In this document: positions 19,411 to 31,647 of the stretch, piece by piece
Layout of the letters: each line of letters opens with the position of its first letter
How positions within the stretch are numbered: the first letter of the stretch is position 1
Source of the DNA: Coprinopsis marcescibilis
Lineage: Eukaryota; Basidiomycota; Agaricomycetes; Agaricales; Psathyrellaceae
Direction: 5' to 3'
Assembly (NCBI GenBank): GCA_004369085.1
Contig: ML210160.1
Coordinates: 1 to 42,465 of the forward strand
Length of the DNA stretch: 42,465 nucleotides
Notes under the pieces: model-generated
The model's input: only the letters and a program-made list of their open reading frames with translations
What the model was told of the DNA's origin: nothing
Databases searched by the model: none
Program-made: the position numbers and the translations under genes

Positions 19411-21046
19411 TCAATGCGCCGGGATCAATGTAGCCCCAGTCCTATCCCTCGTATCTTTTAAAAACTTGACAAGGTCGGTACCACCAGTACCCTTCAACGG
19501 CTCCTTCGAATCTGGCAACTCTTTCATACCAAGTAACAACTCCTTCTCCTTCTTCGCTGCCCTCCTCGCCGGACCTATAATATACAACGTCGCAATAATC
19601 ATATGCGCGTCCCTAAACTCCTTCAACGCGACCACCGTCCTGTTATACGTCTCCAACAGCTCCGCATCCCTAGTCGCCAGCACAAACGTTCGCAAAGGTC
19701 GCGGATTCGCACTGAGATGCTTGAGGAACAACCGGTGGTTCCGTGGCATATACGTGAGCATGCGGGACATAAACGACGGCTTGTCCGGCGTCTTGGACTG
19801 GTGGTCAACACCCAAAAACACGTCCAGCACATGCACCAACGAGCTCTGCCCCGCGCTCGGACCAGACAGCTCCGTCGGGGCCGCCAGATCCTCGTCCTCC
19901 TCCACACCCTCATACACCCACTTCCGCTTCTTCACATCGCTGTCCTCACCCCTAAACCACGGACGGACGACGTTGTAGTAGACCTCAGGGTCGCAGTGCT
20001 TGCGCACGTCGAGCAGCAGCGACTTGAGCTCGTTCACAACCGTCGCCATCGTCTTGAGGTACCCAGAGATCCGCCGCACTGCAATCTCGTCGCCCACAAA
20101 CATCTCGTCCATCGACTGCCGCATCAGCTCCAGTGCCTCTACCCCGCGCAGCTCGATCCTCGCCGAGCACAAATAAAACTCCTCTTCGTCGATCAGGCCC
20201 GTAAAGGTCGTCTGCGACCGGAGGTTGTCGAGCTGCGTGGCCGGGCCGGCGGATTCTTCCCCCTCCTCCGAGGATCGAACGGACTGCTTGTAGTCCCAGT
20301 TGTACAGAACGGTGTCCGCAAAGGTGAGCAGGGGCGGGACGTCGAGCAGTTGCGACACGCGGAGGATGGGGAGGGCGATGGATCGGGGTATGATGACGGC
20401 ATCATGCGGCGGTAAGGTCTGGACGTAAAGATGCAGCAAAAATGACAGCACAACGTGCGCCCTCCGAAGCATCACAGGCGACGCAGACATTGCGGGTGTA
20501 AGGGGCAAAACTGGAAGCTACCAACGATCGTACACCATGAGGAGATCAGGCCATTCCAGAACGCGATTTTCGAAGAAAGATGAAAAAAGGTTCCAATTGG
20601 TATGGAGGAAGGACGGCAGGGAGAAATGCGTGGTGGGAGGAACGATAAGCACATAAGCCAAGAGCAAGAAACCATACGACACGACGTACCATTTGTATCT
20701 GCGCGCGCCAAGCCTCGCTTTGCTGGGCTTCAAGCTCCGTGAGGCCAAGCTTGTCCCCGCACTGCACTTTCGCGTCATTGGCAGCGTCAAGTGCTGCCTC
20801 CCACTGCTCCCATTGCGCAGGAAGGCGAGAGATGGGCGGCTGGGGAGCCATGAAACCCGTGCGTGGATCGACGTCGAACACATGGCCCACGGGGAGTCCG
20901 CCGGGAGTGGTGGTGTTGGCTGCGGTGGTGGTGCCTGCGGTGGTGTTGCCGTTGGTGAGTGCCGCGTTGAGGTTCGCGGAGCTTAAGCTGGTACTGGGCT
21001 GCCCTGGTCCATCGCTTGGGGAAATGACATTGACTTCGACGGTCAT
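19411..21046 (-). CDS. indoleamine 2,3-dioxygenase, paralogue 1
   Basis: Heme dioxygenase that opens the indole ring of L-tryptophan to N-formylkynurenine, the first step of the kynurenine route to NAD. Exons on the minus strand are 21046-20690 and 20517-19411, giving 487 aa. The 172-bp intron starts GTACGT and ends TAG, in phase 0. Family signatures include RTGFM...PISRLP near the N-terminus, LRRAHVVLSFLLHLYV, DTVLYNW, RPWFRGED, SAGQSS...LDVFLG, the C-terminal HRLFLKHL and KGTGGTDL. The histidine in the FRDAHMIIATLYI helix (about residue 424) corresponds to the heme-ligating His of human IDO1. The first about 60 residues are a Thr/Asn-rich low-complexity extension. The ATG at 21046 was chosen over an in-frame upstream extension with no supporting ATG. 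A second IDO gene lies at 40373-41909 with its intron at the same place. Confidence 0.93.
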
Positions 21047-21314
21047 ATCGGTGACGTGGAACGTGTGGCTGGTGCTAGGACAGTTGGCGGGGTGGCAGAT
21101 CGCGTTATAGAGTTGCAGAAACGAGATGGGTAATGAATAAAGCCGTTTTAAGTGGCGGTAGGGCTGATTCGAGGGTGTCGTTGGCAATATAGTATAGAGT
21201 CTGCAGTCGTCCGCTGCAAAAAATGTGGTGTGTTATAATGAGACACTAGTTGATGAGCGCGTAATCAGGATTAAAAAAATATTTATAGGTGGATTTCGGG
21301 TCTTACCCGTGCGC

Positions 21315-21773
21315 CTAGAGTGGGGTCCTTGATGAATACCCAGGTGGCTCCCGCGACCGTAGGTCACAGATGATGCGCTGGATAAGGTGTTGCGCGTGTG
21401 TACGATGCAGGACCTCCGTATCGGCTCCAGAAGGCAGGGAAAGTGCGTCGAGGAAGGGAAGGATAGCCTGTTTAAATATCAGGGCCGTAAAGTGGGATGA
21501 GACTTCGAACCGTCGACGGTTCGGGTTCTTGAGAAGGCGAATGCGCGGCGAGGAAAGCTCAGCTGGGACAAGGAATCTCCGTCGAGTTCGTATGCTTTTC
21601 AAGTGTTTCTGATACGGGTGAAAGGGGTAGACGGCTTTGAGTGGCGACTGATAGCCGGGACTCGACGTTGCGGTTCTGGGTTGGTTTTCTTTGCTTGCGG
21701 GGATGTATAGTCCTAGTCTGAGTTTTGTTGTCCTGGTCACGATGACTGGAGCGCTGATTAGTGCCCAGAACAC
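21315..21773 (-). CDS. hypothetical basic protein fragment (uncertain)
   Basis: An open frame of about 150 codons rich in Arg, Lys, Pro and Ser. Its frame begins at a GTG directly after a good acceptor context (tgctaac...ctaaatag at about 21774-21800, minus strand). It could therefore be the last exon of a gene whose first exon lies upstream (an ATG with a short open frame is near 21840). I recognise no domain and could not find a convincing donor. It may equally be non-coding. Confidence 0.22.
   Translation of the reverse strand: MFWALISAPVIVTRTTKLRLGLYIPASKENQPRTATSSPGYQSPLKAVYPFHPYQKHLKSIRTRRRFLVPAELSSPRIRLLKNPNRRRFEVSSHFTALIFKQAILPFLDALSLPSGADTEVLHRTHAQHLIQRIICDLRSREPPGYSSRTPL
21506..21523. 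repeat. 18-bp perfect palindrome
   Basis: cgaaccgtcgacggttcg reads the same on both strands. It could be a dimeric zinc-cluster or other transcription-factor site, or chance. It lies within the weak open frame on the minus strand. Confidence 0.6.
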
Positions 21774-22287
21774 CTATTTAGATGGCATAAGGTTAGCAGT
21801 CGGGAGAATCTCGAGGAATGATAACTCAACTAGAGACATGGCCACTGTTCCACGAGTTCCATCCGTGGAGCAGTCAATCTTTAAACCGATCGCGAATTTC
21901 AATGTTTCACGTGGGTTCATGATCGTTTGGGACCAGCGAGATTGTGCAATAGCATTGTCTTGCGGCGAAGTGGAGACGAGGGTGTAGCAGAGACGGAGTC
22001 GAGTGAGATGACGTTAGCCAATGCTTCTCCCATTATTGCCGGTCGGGGACTCGGGATATTGGGTGGGGAACACGATTTCTAAGGACGTTGCCATTCGCGC
22101 ATCGAAGGTCGTGTTTCGTTACCATCGGTTAACGAGGTAAACGTCTGGAATCTGAAAGAACCAAATTGGATTGTGGTCGGAGTAGATATTGTACAAGGTT
22201 AGTGATTAACCGATGTGAGGGATTAGGATTGTGTGGGTGTAATGTAGCGGGTAAAGTCGTTAACCGGTTCGTGAATGTCAGTTCTAT
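21774..22287. other. intergenic before the YPI1-like gene 3' end
   Basis: No feature is recognised. Part is likely the 3'UTR of the PP1 inhibitor gene on the minus strand. Confidence 0.4.
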
Positions 22288-22929
22288 TCAGTCTAACGTA
22301 GCGCACGTTTCTCGGATCCGAGTGCTATGCTGAATGGAATGACTGAGCTCAATCGGTAAAAACGGATGCTGAGAGCACGTACTAGGTACTTGCTTGCCCT
22401 TTTCTTTCTCCAACTTCTTTTTCCGCTGAGAGCTCGGTAACCGCTCATAAGCGTTCTTCTCATCGTCAGATGAGCAGCCCTCATGAATCCTCGATGGCCC
22501 TGGTCGGGCTTGCTGGTTCGAGCCGCCACTTGCCCGACCTTCTTCCTGGTCATGGTGGTGTCCATCGCAGGACGATTCATCCGAGTCAGAGTCTGAATCC
22601 GAAGAAGATTCATCGAAATTTCGAGCTGGGCGGAAGATACAGCAGACTAATAGAAGAACAAATGGATCAGGGTCGATAGAATCAATCACAAAGCAAATTC
22701 ACTCACTTTTCGACTTCTTCTTACCACAGCCCTCGTTATCGACAACACTGTCGTCCCAAGCTACCTTCTGCGAGCTGTTCTTCTTATGCCCTCGCAGTCT
22801 GAGGGTGCCAACTACGTTGGACTCGTCGATATCGCCCTCGTTGGTGGGGTTGCTGGTGATTGTGATCGTGCGGGAACCATCGCTGGGGGCCGATGTCGTA
22901 GGCCTTAGAGATGTAGTTGAGTAATCCAT
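22288..22929 (-). CDS. YPI1: type 1 protein phosphatase inhibitor (YPI1 / PPP1R11 family)
   Basis: Small, mostly disordered regulator of protein phosphatase 1 in the nucleus and cytosol. Exons on the minus strand are 22929-22707 and 22646-22288, with a 60-bp intron (GTGAGT...TTAG), giving 193 aa. The family core is clear: TLRLRGHKK, then QKVAWDDSVVDNEG (a KVxW PP1-docking motif of RVxF type), then KKKSK joined across the splice to ICCIF, which confirms the splice. A run of Ser/Asp, a His-rich patch and KNAYERLP follow, as in fungal members. The last 36 residues after KGKQV do not look conserved. A further small intron starting GTACCT near 22390 is possible and would change the C-terminus. Confidence 0.88.
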
Positions 22930-24625
22930 TCTGTAGAGTGACAGTAACAGAAACGAGTTTAGATTGGCGATAGGACAAAACTATACAATTCGACGAACCT
23001 GGTTCTGTCCAGGAGGTCGTGCACTCAAGGACGATTGGTCATGTCACGGCAATCCCCGGATTAGTTATGTAGTCAGCGGCGATCAGCTGATATTCGGCAC
23101 GCACACTGTTCAAAACGATTCAACATATTGGGTTCGTACCTTCAAAGTTGAACTCACTCACAGGCTTTACGCTTGCACTTGTCTACATTCAGCGACAGGT
23201 GAGTGGTATTTGTGCTTAACTTTATCTTTCCTTAGCTGATTTACCGATTATCAGAACCAGTGCAATACGCTGAGCAATTCTAATGATTCGACATACATAC
23301 TCGAATGAGGCATTTGAGACTTTTGAGAGCAAAGGAGTGGAGGGCCTTTATACGACACAAGCTACTCGGTCTCAGAAGCATATGGCGCATAAGGTCTAGT
23401 TTGCACAGTGAGGCGTATCAATTATAAATCTTCCCCACATCTGGATGGACGGGATCTGTCGCCTTCAACCACGTTTGGTCCACCCACCGTTGACCCACAG
23501 TCACGACACATCCCATACTTAACAGTCACTATATACCCCCTACTGTCTGCCTTGCCATAACCAGATGCTCCGCCCGCCTTCATAATGATCGTCGTCCCCA
23601 TCTAGAGATACCCCAAACTTCAACAATGTCCTCAGGCTGCTCCCCATTGAGCCCACCCAGGAAACACCTGTCGCCAATTAAAGACAAACCGACTTCCAAC
23701 TTCCGACGTAGACCAACATCCAACCCCGAGCGCCAGGTCGGCCTTCGTGGGTCCTCCATTCTACCCACCCCGCCTTTTGCTTTGCGCCATCATCGGAACC
23801 CCAAGGTTCATTGTACGGATCTCCAAGTCTCACCACTGCGCAAAGGTCTGAAGGTCCATCCGCCGCATTGCAGGTTCCATGGACCATGGACCCTGTATTA
23901 AACTCCAGCCCCAATCTCAATAGCCATATCGCCACAATCGTCATCGACACATACACATCTGCATTCTATAATTGCACCCGCACCTCCTACATATTTCCTT
24001 GCAGCTTCAAATTACCGCACACGTCCTCTGACCTCCATTTTCTGGGTTGGCGGTCGTGGCAAGAATGGAAGGAGGCAGGGTCTTATCGCGCACTCGCCGC
24101 TATGCACATCTTCAAATTTCCTAATTCCGTGGTGCACCTTTCACCACTCCAAGCCCGTGTTCTAACTTCTGACCAAGGTTGAGCTAATCTAATTTTTGAC
24201 ATCTGAATGGCGCCTCGCGAGCGTGTTTCCCCGATGATGATGTCATCCATGGGAGATTCGAACTTGACATGGGCGCTTCGTAAAGACAATTGGGATTTGA
24301 GACGCTCAGACGGATTAAATCAGAACCAAGAATATATAGATGATCGAGCGTTCAGACCGATATGGAGTACTAGGGAGAGGGGTAAGTAACTCTTCCATTC
24401 CGCACAGGTTACAATTCCCGGCAAGCGCTGAAGTCGGAGGCGGCGGTAGAGGCCTTCTTGTTTTCTCGCAGTAGAAATGACTCATATCTCCTCATACTTT
24501 CCCTTTCTGTACCGAATGTTCTCACTGAAACCAGTGTAATGCAGGACGAAACAAGTACTATATTCGATTATAGTTGTTTAATAACTAGTAGGTATTGTAA
24601 ATATCGAGTGGGTAGTATGTGTGTA
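22930..24625. other. region with only weak coding signals
   Basis: The stretch right of 22929 is the promoter side of the PP1 inhibitor. Around 23527-23540 there is a TATATA sequence on the plus strand, about 90 bp before an open frame at 23626-23901. The remaining part holds short frames without recognisable products. Confidence 0.4.
23626..23901 (+). CDS. hypothetical short protein (weak)
   Basis: A 91-codon frame starting with an ATG downstream of a TATATA box. The product is Pro-, Ser- and Arg-rich (LSPPRKHLSPIKDKP) with SP motifs typical of disordered kinase targets. No domain is recognised and no intron was resolved. It could be the first exon of a larger gene or a chance frame. Confidence 0.22.
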   Translation: MSSGCSPLSPPRKHLSPIKDKPTSNFRRRPTSNPERQVGLRGSSILPTPPFALRHHRNPKVHCTDLQVSPLRKGLKVHPPHCRFHGPWTLY

Positions 24626-25281
24626 TCACAGAAATCGAAAGCAATGTAATGAGCCAGTCGAGAAAGTCGAATGAGAAAAGGCTTTTGACTGAGCGAAAGC
24701 TAGACCCACGGGGTCAAGTAAAAATAATTCGAAGCTGTTACGTGTACTCGTGTACGCAAGCGCCAGAAGAAGCAGAGAATGCGAAAAAGTAACTGGGTAT
24801 GTGCGAGATGAGAATCGAATGAGGTAGACAATAGCGAAAAGGACGAAGTTTGAATGGATGGATGGATGCTGTGAAATGCGAATGATGAACATGATGATGA
24901 GATGCCAATTGTTGTTGTGCGTAAGCGTGAGTGTGCGATGATAGATGGAGTCATGACTTGAGCGTGCGTGCGAGTGAAAGGAATAGATGTTCAGATCGAT
25001 GATGTGGGTATTTGTGGTATGCAAGGCGTGTGCGCGCGGTCGACGGCGCATTAGGTATTCGTCGTCATTCGTGCTGCGTTGACGTTGACGTGGGCGTAGG
25101 CGTGGATATCGAAAGCAGGAAAGCGAGTGGGTACATCGCGGAAGTTCGTGAAGAACCTTCGTTGTTCTCCTCGTCCTCGAATGAGGGGACGAGGATGTGT
25201 AAGAGGAAGCAAGGGTCACGCGGAGTGCCTCTTGACCCCATGTCGGAAGATAGGCGCAAGTCCAAAACAAGGCGTCCAAAT
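24626..25281. other. probable 3' flank of the MYND gene
   Basis: Rich in simple sequence, including ggatggatggatg around 24851 and gtgcgtgcg-type runs near 24960. A long open frame crosses this region on the minus strand but translates to low-complexity His/Ser/Thr-rich text and is not supported as coding. Confidence 0.45.
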
Positions 25282-26315
25282 CTATCCATAGTAAACCCTG
25301 AACAGCAAAAGAGTCGATATTAGCAATCCATCCCATTCCAAAAGGCATAAAGCACAACTCACCCTCTAGCGGTAGTAGAAATGGGTTTAAAGTCCGTTCG
25401 GCCACTCTCGATGAAGTGGTTGAGAACGGTGGCCCAGTCTTCACGCTCATCCCAAGAGATCTTGGAGGGCGGGTCGACTTCGACAGGCATAACCTGCGAG
25501 ACACCCCCACATTGGAGGATGACGACCAGGGTACCGATGCCGCCGCTGTGGCGGCATCGTTCTTCGCGACGCTGGATGTCGGAGATGACGAGCGGATCAC
25601 GGATATAAGTACGCGGCACGATATGCGACGCGGCTATTGAGAATCTAAGAGAAAAATATATATCAGTACCAGTGAAATGAAATCTCGGAATGATAGCGGG
25701 GAAAATGCAAACTGGCACGGAACCCAATGGGAATGCAAGAATAGACAAGGGAAGGAAATTGTACTCACCGGCGATGGGATTCGACGTGATTGTGATAGCT
25801 GAGCTCGAGTAGGAGTGCATTCTGCCTGACATTGGCAGGTACGCGCTTGAGCTGGAGAGCCTGGAAGCCAGCCCATCCCAACAAAGAAGTATGCGCGGAG
25901 GTAAACTTTCGGAGAGTCTTGGCGAGCTCTTCTCCTCCATAAGGAGTCGCGGTAGTGGCTTTCGACACCTGTGCAGCGGTGTGCTGACAGATGGCCTTGT
26001 GCGAGGGCCAGTGAGTTTTCTGGCAGTCTTGTGACTAAAGAAGGAGAAATGGTTAGAGATAGAATGGAGCATAGGAGACAGGGGACATACGCAGTATTGA
26101 GTAGTCATCTAAAGAAAGAAATGAAAGCTGTGTAAGTGGAGGCGCTCGGAGCAAGAATAGAACGCAAGACTTACGCAACCTCCACAAAGTCGGAATTTGA
26201 CGGAGGGGGTCTCAGTTGTGCCACATGTATCACAAATGCGGTAACCCCGTTGGCGTTGCTGTTGCATTGGGGGAGTGTGGTAGTTGGCAGCGGCGGGTTG
26301 TGCGTAGTAGGCCAT
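25282..26315 (-). CDS. MYND zinc-finger protein
   Basis: Five-exon gene of 240 aa. Exons on the minus strand: 26315-26175, 26108-26091 (18 nt), 26034-25769, 25644-25363, 25297-25282. A complete MYND finger (protein-interaction zinc finger) appears only after splicing: C28, C31, C44, C47 from exon 1, C53 from the 18-nt microexon (MTTQYC), then C57, H65 and C69 from exon 3 (DCQKTHWPSHKAIC). All donors are GTRNGN and all acceptors YAG; the total is a multiple of three. The remaining about 170 residues have no recognised catalytic domain (no SET motifs) and include an aromatic segment SWDEREDWATVLNHFIESG. The last exon is tiny and ends in VYYG. An alternative acceptor 14 nt further (TAG) would give a longer, less family-like tail. 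The partner proteins are unknown. Confidence 0.85.
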
Positions 26316-29300
26316 TGCTTGAATTTAATGAAAGGTCGTGTCGTGTAGTGGGGTTTAGGCGGGCTTGTTGTAGTGGTCGTTCGTTATTGTGTTCGGGAGT
26401 GAAGCACAAGGAATGGCTCAAGCACCTGACACGAGAGTAGAGCGAAGGGGAGAAGAAGAAGGTGAGAGGGAGGAACGACTGGGTAACAACCGAAGAGGGA
26501 AGTTGTGTTCGAGTCAACAATTGAGACGCATCCTTCCAACGGGTTATATACGATCGGTCCTGGAGATATGTGTGAAAGAGCAAAGTTAATTGTCAAGGTG
26601 CAACACAAAAAAGCGTCGACTTGCTTGGATGAGTGGGGAGGAGATTTGCACTAATGCGGAATCGGGTAGGGATTCTTGGTGATGGTATCTTGAACCGAAT
26701 CTGGGGAAGGGACCCTGAAAGGGAAGTGGATATGTGCCGGGAAAGAGCCAGAAGCCAGCGCACTTGGTTGAACAAAAAGACAGGCGTCCTATCAGTGACA
26801 CGTTCTTTTTGTTCCAGCCAGCCGCCCATCGAACGGGACAAAGGCAATTTTTAGGGCAGAGCGGTGCCATGGTGGGGGCAAGCCAAAAGCGACCGAGGGA
26901 GCCTTGGATTCTTTGTTGTTCTTGTTTTTGTTATCCCTTTTTGTTTTCGTCAGTGTGAGATATCGCTAAGGCACGCCATATGCCTGCAGTCAGCTCTGGC
27001 AGAGGGGGGAATCGTCCGAGTCCTGATTGAGGGCAGATATGCCATCATCCTCGATGGTGAAAGACAATAGGTGTGCACCGCTGGCAGTGACGCATCCGAA
27101 GCGGTTGCATCATGTGGGTCGTCAGAGAACAAAAAGCCCACACTCAGCTTAGGGGCTGACTGCCATTTTGGGTAATTATGTCCGATTTCATAAGCCGAAG
27201 ACAATTGTGGTGCTCACAGGCTTCGATGACTTCTATTGCTTCTCCATGGCCGGTTATACAGCATTTGGAATGACTCGGAGGGACCTATATTTACCGTCTA
27301 ACAAAAAGCTCTGGTGTGCAGGTGCGACCTAAATCCACATACGAACGGCGCTTAACTTTCCACCGTTTGGGTTCCCATCACTGTCGGCCCGGCCGCGATG
27401 ACCACGACTAAGTATTGAAAATTTCAACTTTCAAGGATCTATCCTGCGCAGTGATGGTATTTGCATCTTACGCACCTGATAAGACAAATCTATGGTGTGA
27501 AAGGTCTGTGCGCCAGAGTCGTGATGAACGCGGATTGCTTTGTACTGTGCTGCCGTTGCCCATCAAGACATCTGCCTGAGATTCTCATAAACAAACGTTA
27601 CGCAGACATAAACAACTGAATACTCAAATCCGCTTCAAGAGGCGACAGCCCTGTCGACCATTGCCATGTCGTCGACGTCGTCGACTATGGCTTATACCTG
27701 CTTATACACCATTTCAGGGTTAACATCGCTCTACCCCCATTGCCAAGGCTGGGCAGTGCCACAGAGCTCTGAGTTACAAGGCGGGATGGGCCCAGAATTT
27801 GGTGGCGCAAACCTTTGTTTAGCGATAAAACCTGATGAAATCTTGTGTCCAATCGCAACATTTTGCGAAATTAAATGCCGATGATTTAGCCTTGCCAAAG
27901 AACGACAGGCGCCCGCTTCTCGAGTCTTTATGCGTCAACTCCTGATTGAACGTTCCCAAACTTAGACGCCCTGATACAAATTGAGTTCACTCACGAGTCG
28001 AATGACTTTTAACGGCTTACTACCAACATGATGACTTTGGGACGACCGGGATTACCGCGGAACTCATGAGAGTCAGCCTAAGCATTAGTGACCAACGCTC
28101 TAGCAGTGGCTTACAGATGTTCGGCCATAGGCACGGCGTAGAACGGGGGCCGCCTAGTTACTTGTCGACTCTTTGTCTGAAAATTGTGCATTGATGCGGG
28201 AATGATGGAACATGTTTAGGTGCACGCGCAGTCGTCTTGACTCTGCAGTCGTGCCTGTTTGGTGTTCCTAGACTTTCATCTCTGACTCCACCGCTCGCCT
28301 TCCACCCCGAGTCCATCGTGCACAATATATCACGATTTTTTGTGGTATTTGGGCCTTCCTATCCCCGACCTACTGGAACATGGACAGATTTCCGGTATCT
28401 TAATTTCAATCGCATACATCATCACTTAGCATAATCAACAGATTCTCCAGGATGGATTCAGTTGGGGCACCTCCCAAGACCAAAAGGCTGATATCAGCCG
28501 GGGTGAAGGCTAGAGGGATGCGGTTATTTCTGATTTACTTGACCCTGCAGTCATCGTTGATAAACTGCTGGGGCTTGTAGAGGCAAGGGAGGCCACGTAT
28601 CTTACAGGGACTGCCAAGATGGGAAATAGGTATGCACTACATCGCCAGTGGGATCTGAGACTTGGAATTGTAAATGTGGGACACGACCTGGGGGGTTTCT
28701 TCCCCTCTGATTTAGAGCCTATGTGTCTAGACTACACCCTAGGTGCCTATACCAGTCTACGCTCGAGGAAATCAAGTTCAAATCTGCCTGATCGTTTCCT
28801 TTGGTTCCCGGCGTATCATATACCTACGGATCAAGCCCGAATGCATCATCAATTCGGAATCAATACATGCCTCGAGGTCCCTGCTTTCTTCCTCCCGCGG
28901 ATACCGTAACACTGAGGGGCAAACTGGTGTAAACACATATCAGCCATAAAAATAATAGGCCAAAGCATCATTTGCTACTCTAGATTTGCTGAGATCTCAG
29001 GTTTTTCGGAGCGAGAATAGGACCGTTATCGTCGGGCCTCATGGCTGATCTTCTTGCACGGTCTTTCCCGAATTCAATTGGAGAAGATGTCTGAAAGTTA
29101 TATGTAGATACGCTGGATAGAGCGGAAAGACCCGCAAACTGTATTTATGTTCAGGGTGCTGCCGTTTTAAACATTTATTCAGGGGCATGGTTCAGCAGAA
29201 AACAGTAAACGACGGCGCTTGATAGCCTTGTTCCTCATGTAGACTCCGACTAACCTTGCGAGCCTGCCCCATTCGATTAGACTAGATATTACTGAGTACT

Positions 29301-30218
29301 CTCTGGTGGGTTTTAGACTGCCACAAATCACGCATAGGCACAGTGATTATGCCTGTATATACGATCCTATCACTCTGGTCAAATCATCAACCTACTTTCG
29401 CAAAGCTGCGTTACCTGTAGCTTGAAGTTGCAGACAAGCCCAACCGAGTACGCCGACTCATAAATCGCAACGGGCGCCCCAAAGGATACCAGTTAAAGTG
29501 TATACTAGTACGCGATGCGTGTGATGAGGGGGTGTCGGCGGCGGGTGTTAAGGTCTATTTCTACCCAATGTCCATCGCAAGACACACGGAGACCCAGAAT
29601 TGGGGATCGTCCACAAACATCCACACAAGTGTATTAGCAGTGTGCTAAGCGGGAACGTGGCGAGACGTAACTAAGGGGAGCAAGTCCTTCATATTCCTAT
29701 ATAGACGCAAATGTATCAAGATTCGTGGGGCAACGATTGATGTTCTGGGTCACAGTGCTAGTCCAATGGGAGATGAGTAAGTCTGAGTATCCGTGTAGTC
29801 TTCATAAATGTCGCTAAAAGAAGACTCAATTTTAAAGAGTTCCTGTCGTAAAGTAGTGTCCGTACATGACTTCGAAAGTTCAAGTTCACATTTCTGGGGG
29901 AGCCGAAAGGGCCGGGAGAGGAGCCAGTCACGAATGTGACTGATGGGATATCGGGGGATAGCGCCGACGGAGCATTCAAACAGCCTTGGATGGCGTCGCT
30001 TGTGTGATAATCTGCTACTCAACCTCCCTTAAGGTTTCCTGTCGGGACGATCGATTGAATGTCTCCAGGCCCGGCATGGAGTACAGTATTGCGCGAAAGC
30101 ACACCAGCGGGGTGGGAAGTACGTAGCTCCACACACCAGTGATCACGAGATGGCGCAGCTTCCAATTCGGATAGCTACGTGTTGACAGTGCGTCGCTGAA
30201 CTAGATAAATGATACTTT
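26316..30218. other. gene-poor stretch of about 3.9 kb
   Basis: The first few hundred bp are the promoter side of the MYND gene. I found no ORF with recognisable domains, no tRNA-like B box, no long terminal repeats and no simple-repeat array. The longest frames (for example 28619-28909) translate to unremarkable text. It may hold eroded repeats or non-coding transcripts that cannot be seen by eye. Confidence 0.5.
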
Positions 30219-31647
30219 TCAACACACGCTGTACATAATTCTTTCAGAGCGAACGAAACTTACTGCTTTATGGCGATCGGAAGAAGTCTCATCATCTATC
30301 ACTCCAAAATTATCCGCCCCGATTTCCAATTCGTGGAGATTAGGAAGCCTGGCGGAAAGGACGTCGAGAAGCTCTGGGGTCAAGAGGACCACATTCACAT
30401 GCAGCGATCTAATGACATTGTCAGCAGGGATATTCGAGAGGACTGTGTCGATATCGGCTACTGCCAACTGCATCCTTAATCCCAGATGGCTAATATAGGT
30501 CCAGTATTGCTGCAGGTATGAATCGCGAAGGCGCTCCGGAAACGTTGTAGGGAAGTCGATGAGCCCGAGATCCAGGCGCGACAAACTTGGTAGTGGGACG
30601 TGCAGGAATGGTTGTGCAAACCAATGAGCCATAAGTGGGTCGATGGTGAGCTTGGTCGCAAGGGCGTGGAAGAATACTCGAAACGTCGTGAGCTGTGTAG
30701 AGTGCTGTGATAGGAACTGGTGCAAGCCCGAAGTATCTGTCTGCAAAGTACTGACGAATCCCTGGACGATGGTAAATGAGCGTAAGAGGGGGAAGTGCTG
30801 CAGAGCTTTCAGCATTGGGGTCAGGTGAAGGTGCTGGTGCGTTTGAATGCTTATGCATCGAAGTGTCTGGCGATGGGCGTTGATGAAGGGGGCGAGAACG
30901 GAATCTAGAATGGGAAGAGGGTCCGTGGTTCTGTAAACCAGAAATATCTGGACCTCCAAGGTCTCGAGATGTGGGATAGAAAGATCTGTGAGCAGGATGT
31001 CCTCCAGGGTCTCGATTGGAACGGCCAGATTTAATGTCCGTAAATGGGCGCCAAATGCTTCCCATCCAGCGAGCACGAACGGAATGGCCACGTTGAATTT
31101 GCGTAGAGAGTCCTCGTCCGGATGATATTCTACGATGAACTCCTGAACGTTGGTGAGGCCAACAACCATCCGCACTAGGGAATGGAGATAGTCCAAGGAC
31201 TGACTCGATTTCTTTCCATTATCCCCTTTCCTGAACAGACGCCTCTTCGATCCCGGTGGCCTAAGGTATACGTTTTCGACCCCTCCTTGCAGCTTTGCTT
31301 TCCAGTCAAAGTGCTCAGGCTCTCTAATAATTGATCCCAATGAGGCCAGCTGGAGCCTCAACGTCCGGGCTTTGCTGCTCCGAAGTTTGTCGTCTCTGCA
31401 AAAGCACAGTTCATGAACTGGCACAATCATGCAAAGTGGAGAGCACTCACAATAGCCGTTCCAAACATCTTTTCGTGAAGGGGTTGTCGGGATGAACCAG
31501 CCCTACGACCCTGTACCGCTCGCTCAGGGCTGCATCGAAGAAATCACGGTTGACAGCGTAGAGCCCCTGGAGGGTTTCTGGCGGGATCAAGGCGAAAATG
31601 TGGACCCAGACGTCGTACGGGAGAGTTTTAGCCCTAGCTGAGCTCAT
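30219..31647 (-). CDS. F-box / leucine-rich protein
   Basis: Two exons on the minus strand, 31647-31451 and 31395-30219, with a 55-bp intron (GTGAGT...TTGCAG, phase 2), giving 457 aa. The N-terminus has a clear F-box (LPYDVWVHIFALIPPETL, then YAVNRDFFDAAL) at about residues 8-45. The rest is leucine-rich with irregular LRR-like segments (HLETLEVQIF, LRSFTIVQ, LRSLHVNVVLL, LHELEIG), the usual pattern of fungal SCF substrate receptors. The ATG at 31647 is the first in frame; an upstream in-frame extension begins with TTG and is leader. It is one of three adjacent F-box-type genes on the same strand. Confidence 0.85.

Noticed and set aside
19603..20415. 270-codon plus-strand frame over IDO-1
   Set aside because: It is the antisense of a clearly coding exon, with an Arg/His/Leu-rich product and no domain.
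25065..25289. Longer C-terminus for the MYND protein using a TAG acceptor 14 nt downstream
   Set aside because: The first acceptor after the branch site (TTCAG) gives a compact end in VYYG; the alternative tail is low complexity. Kept as an alternative only.
24626..25600. 324-codon minus-strand frame overlapping the MYND gene 3' end
   Set aside because: It is out of frame with the spliced gene, crosses clear introns and is mostly low-complexity His/Ser/Thr sequence.
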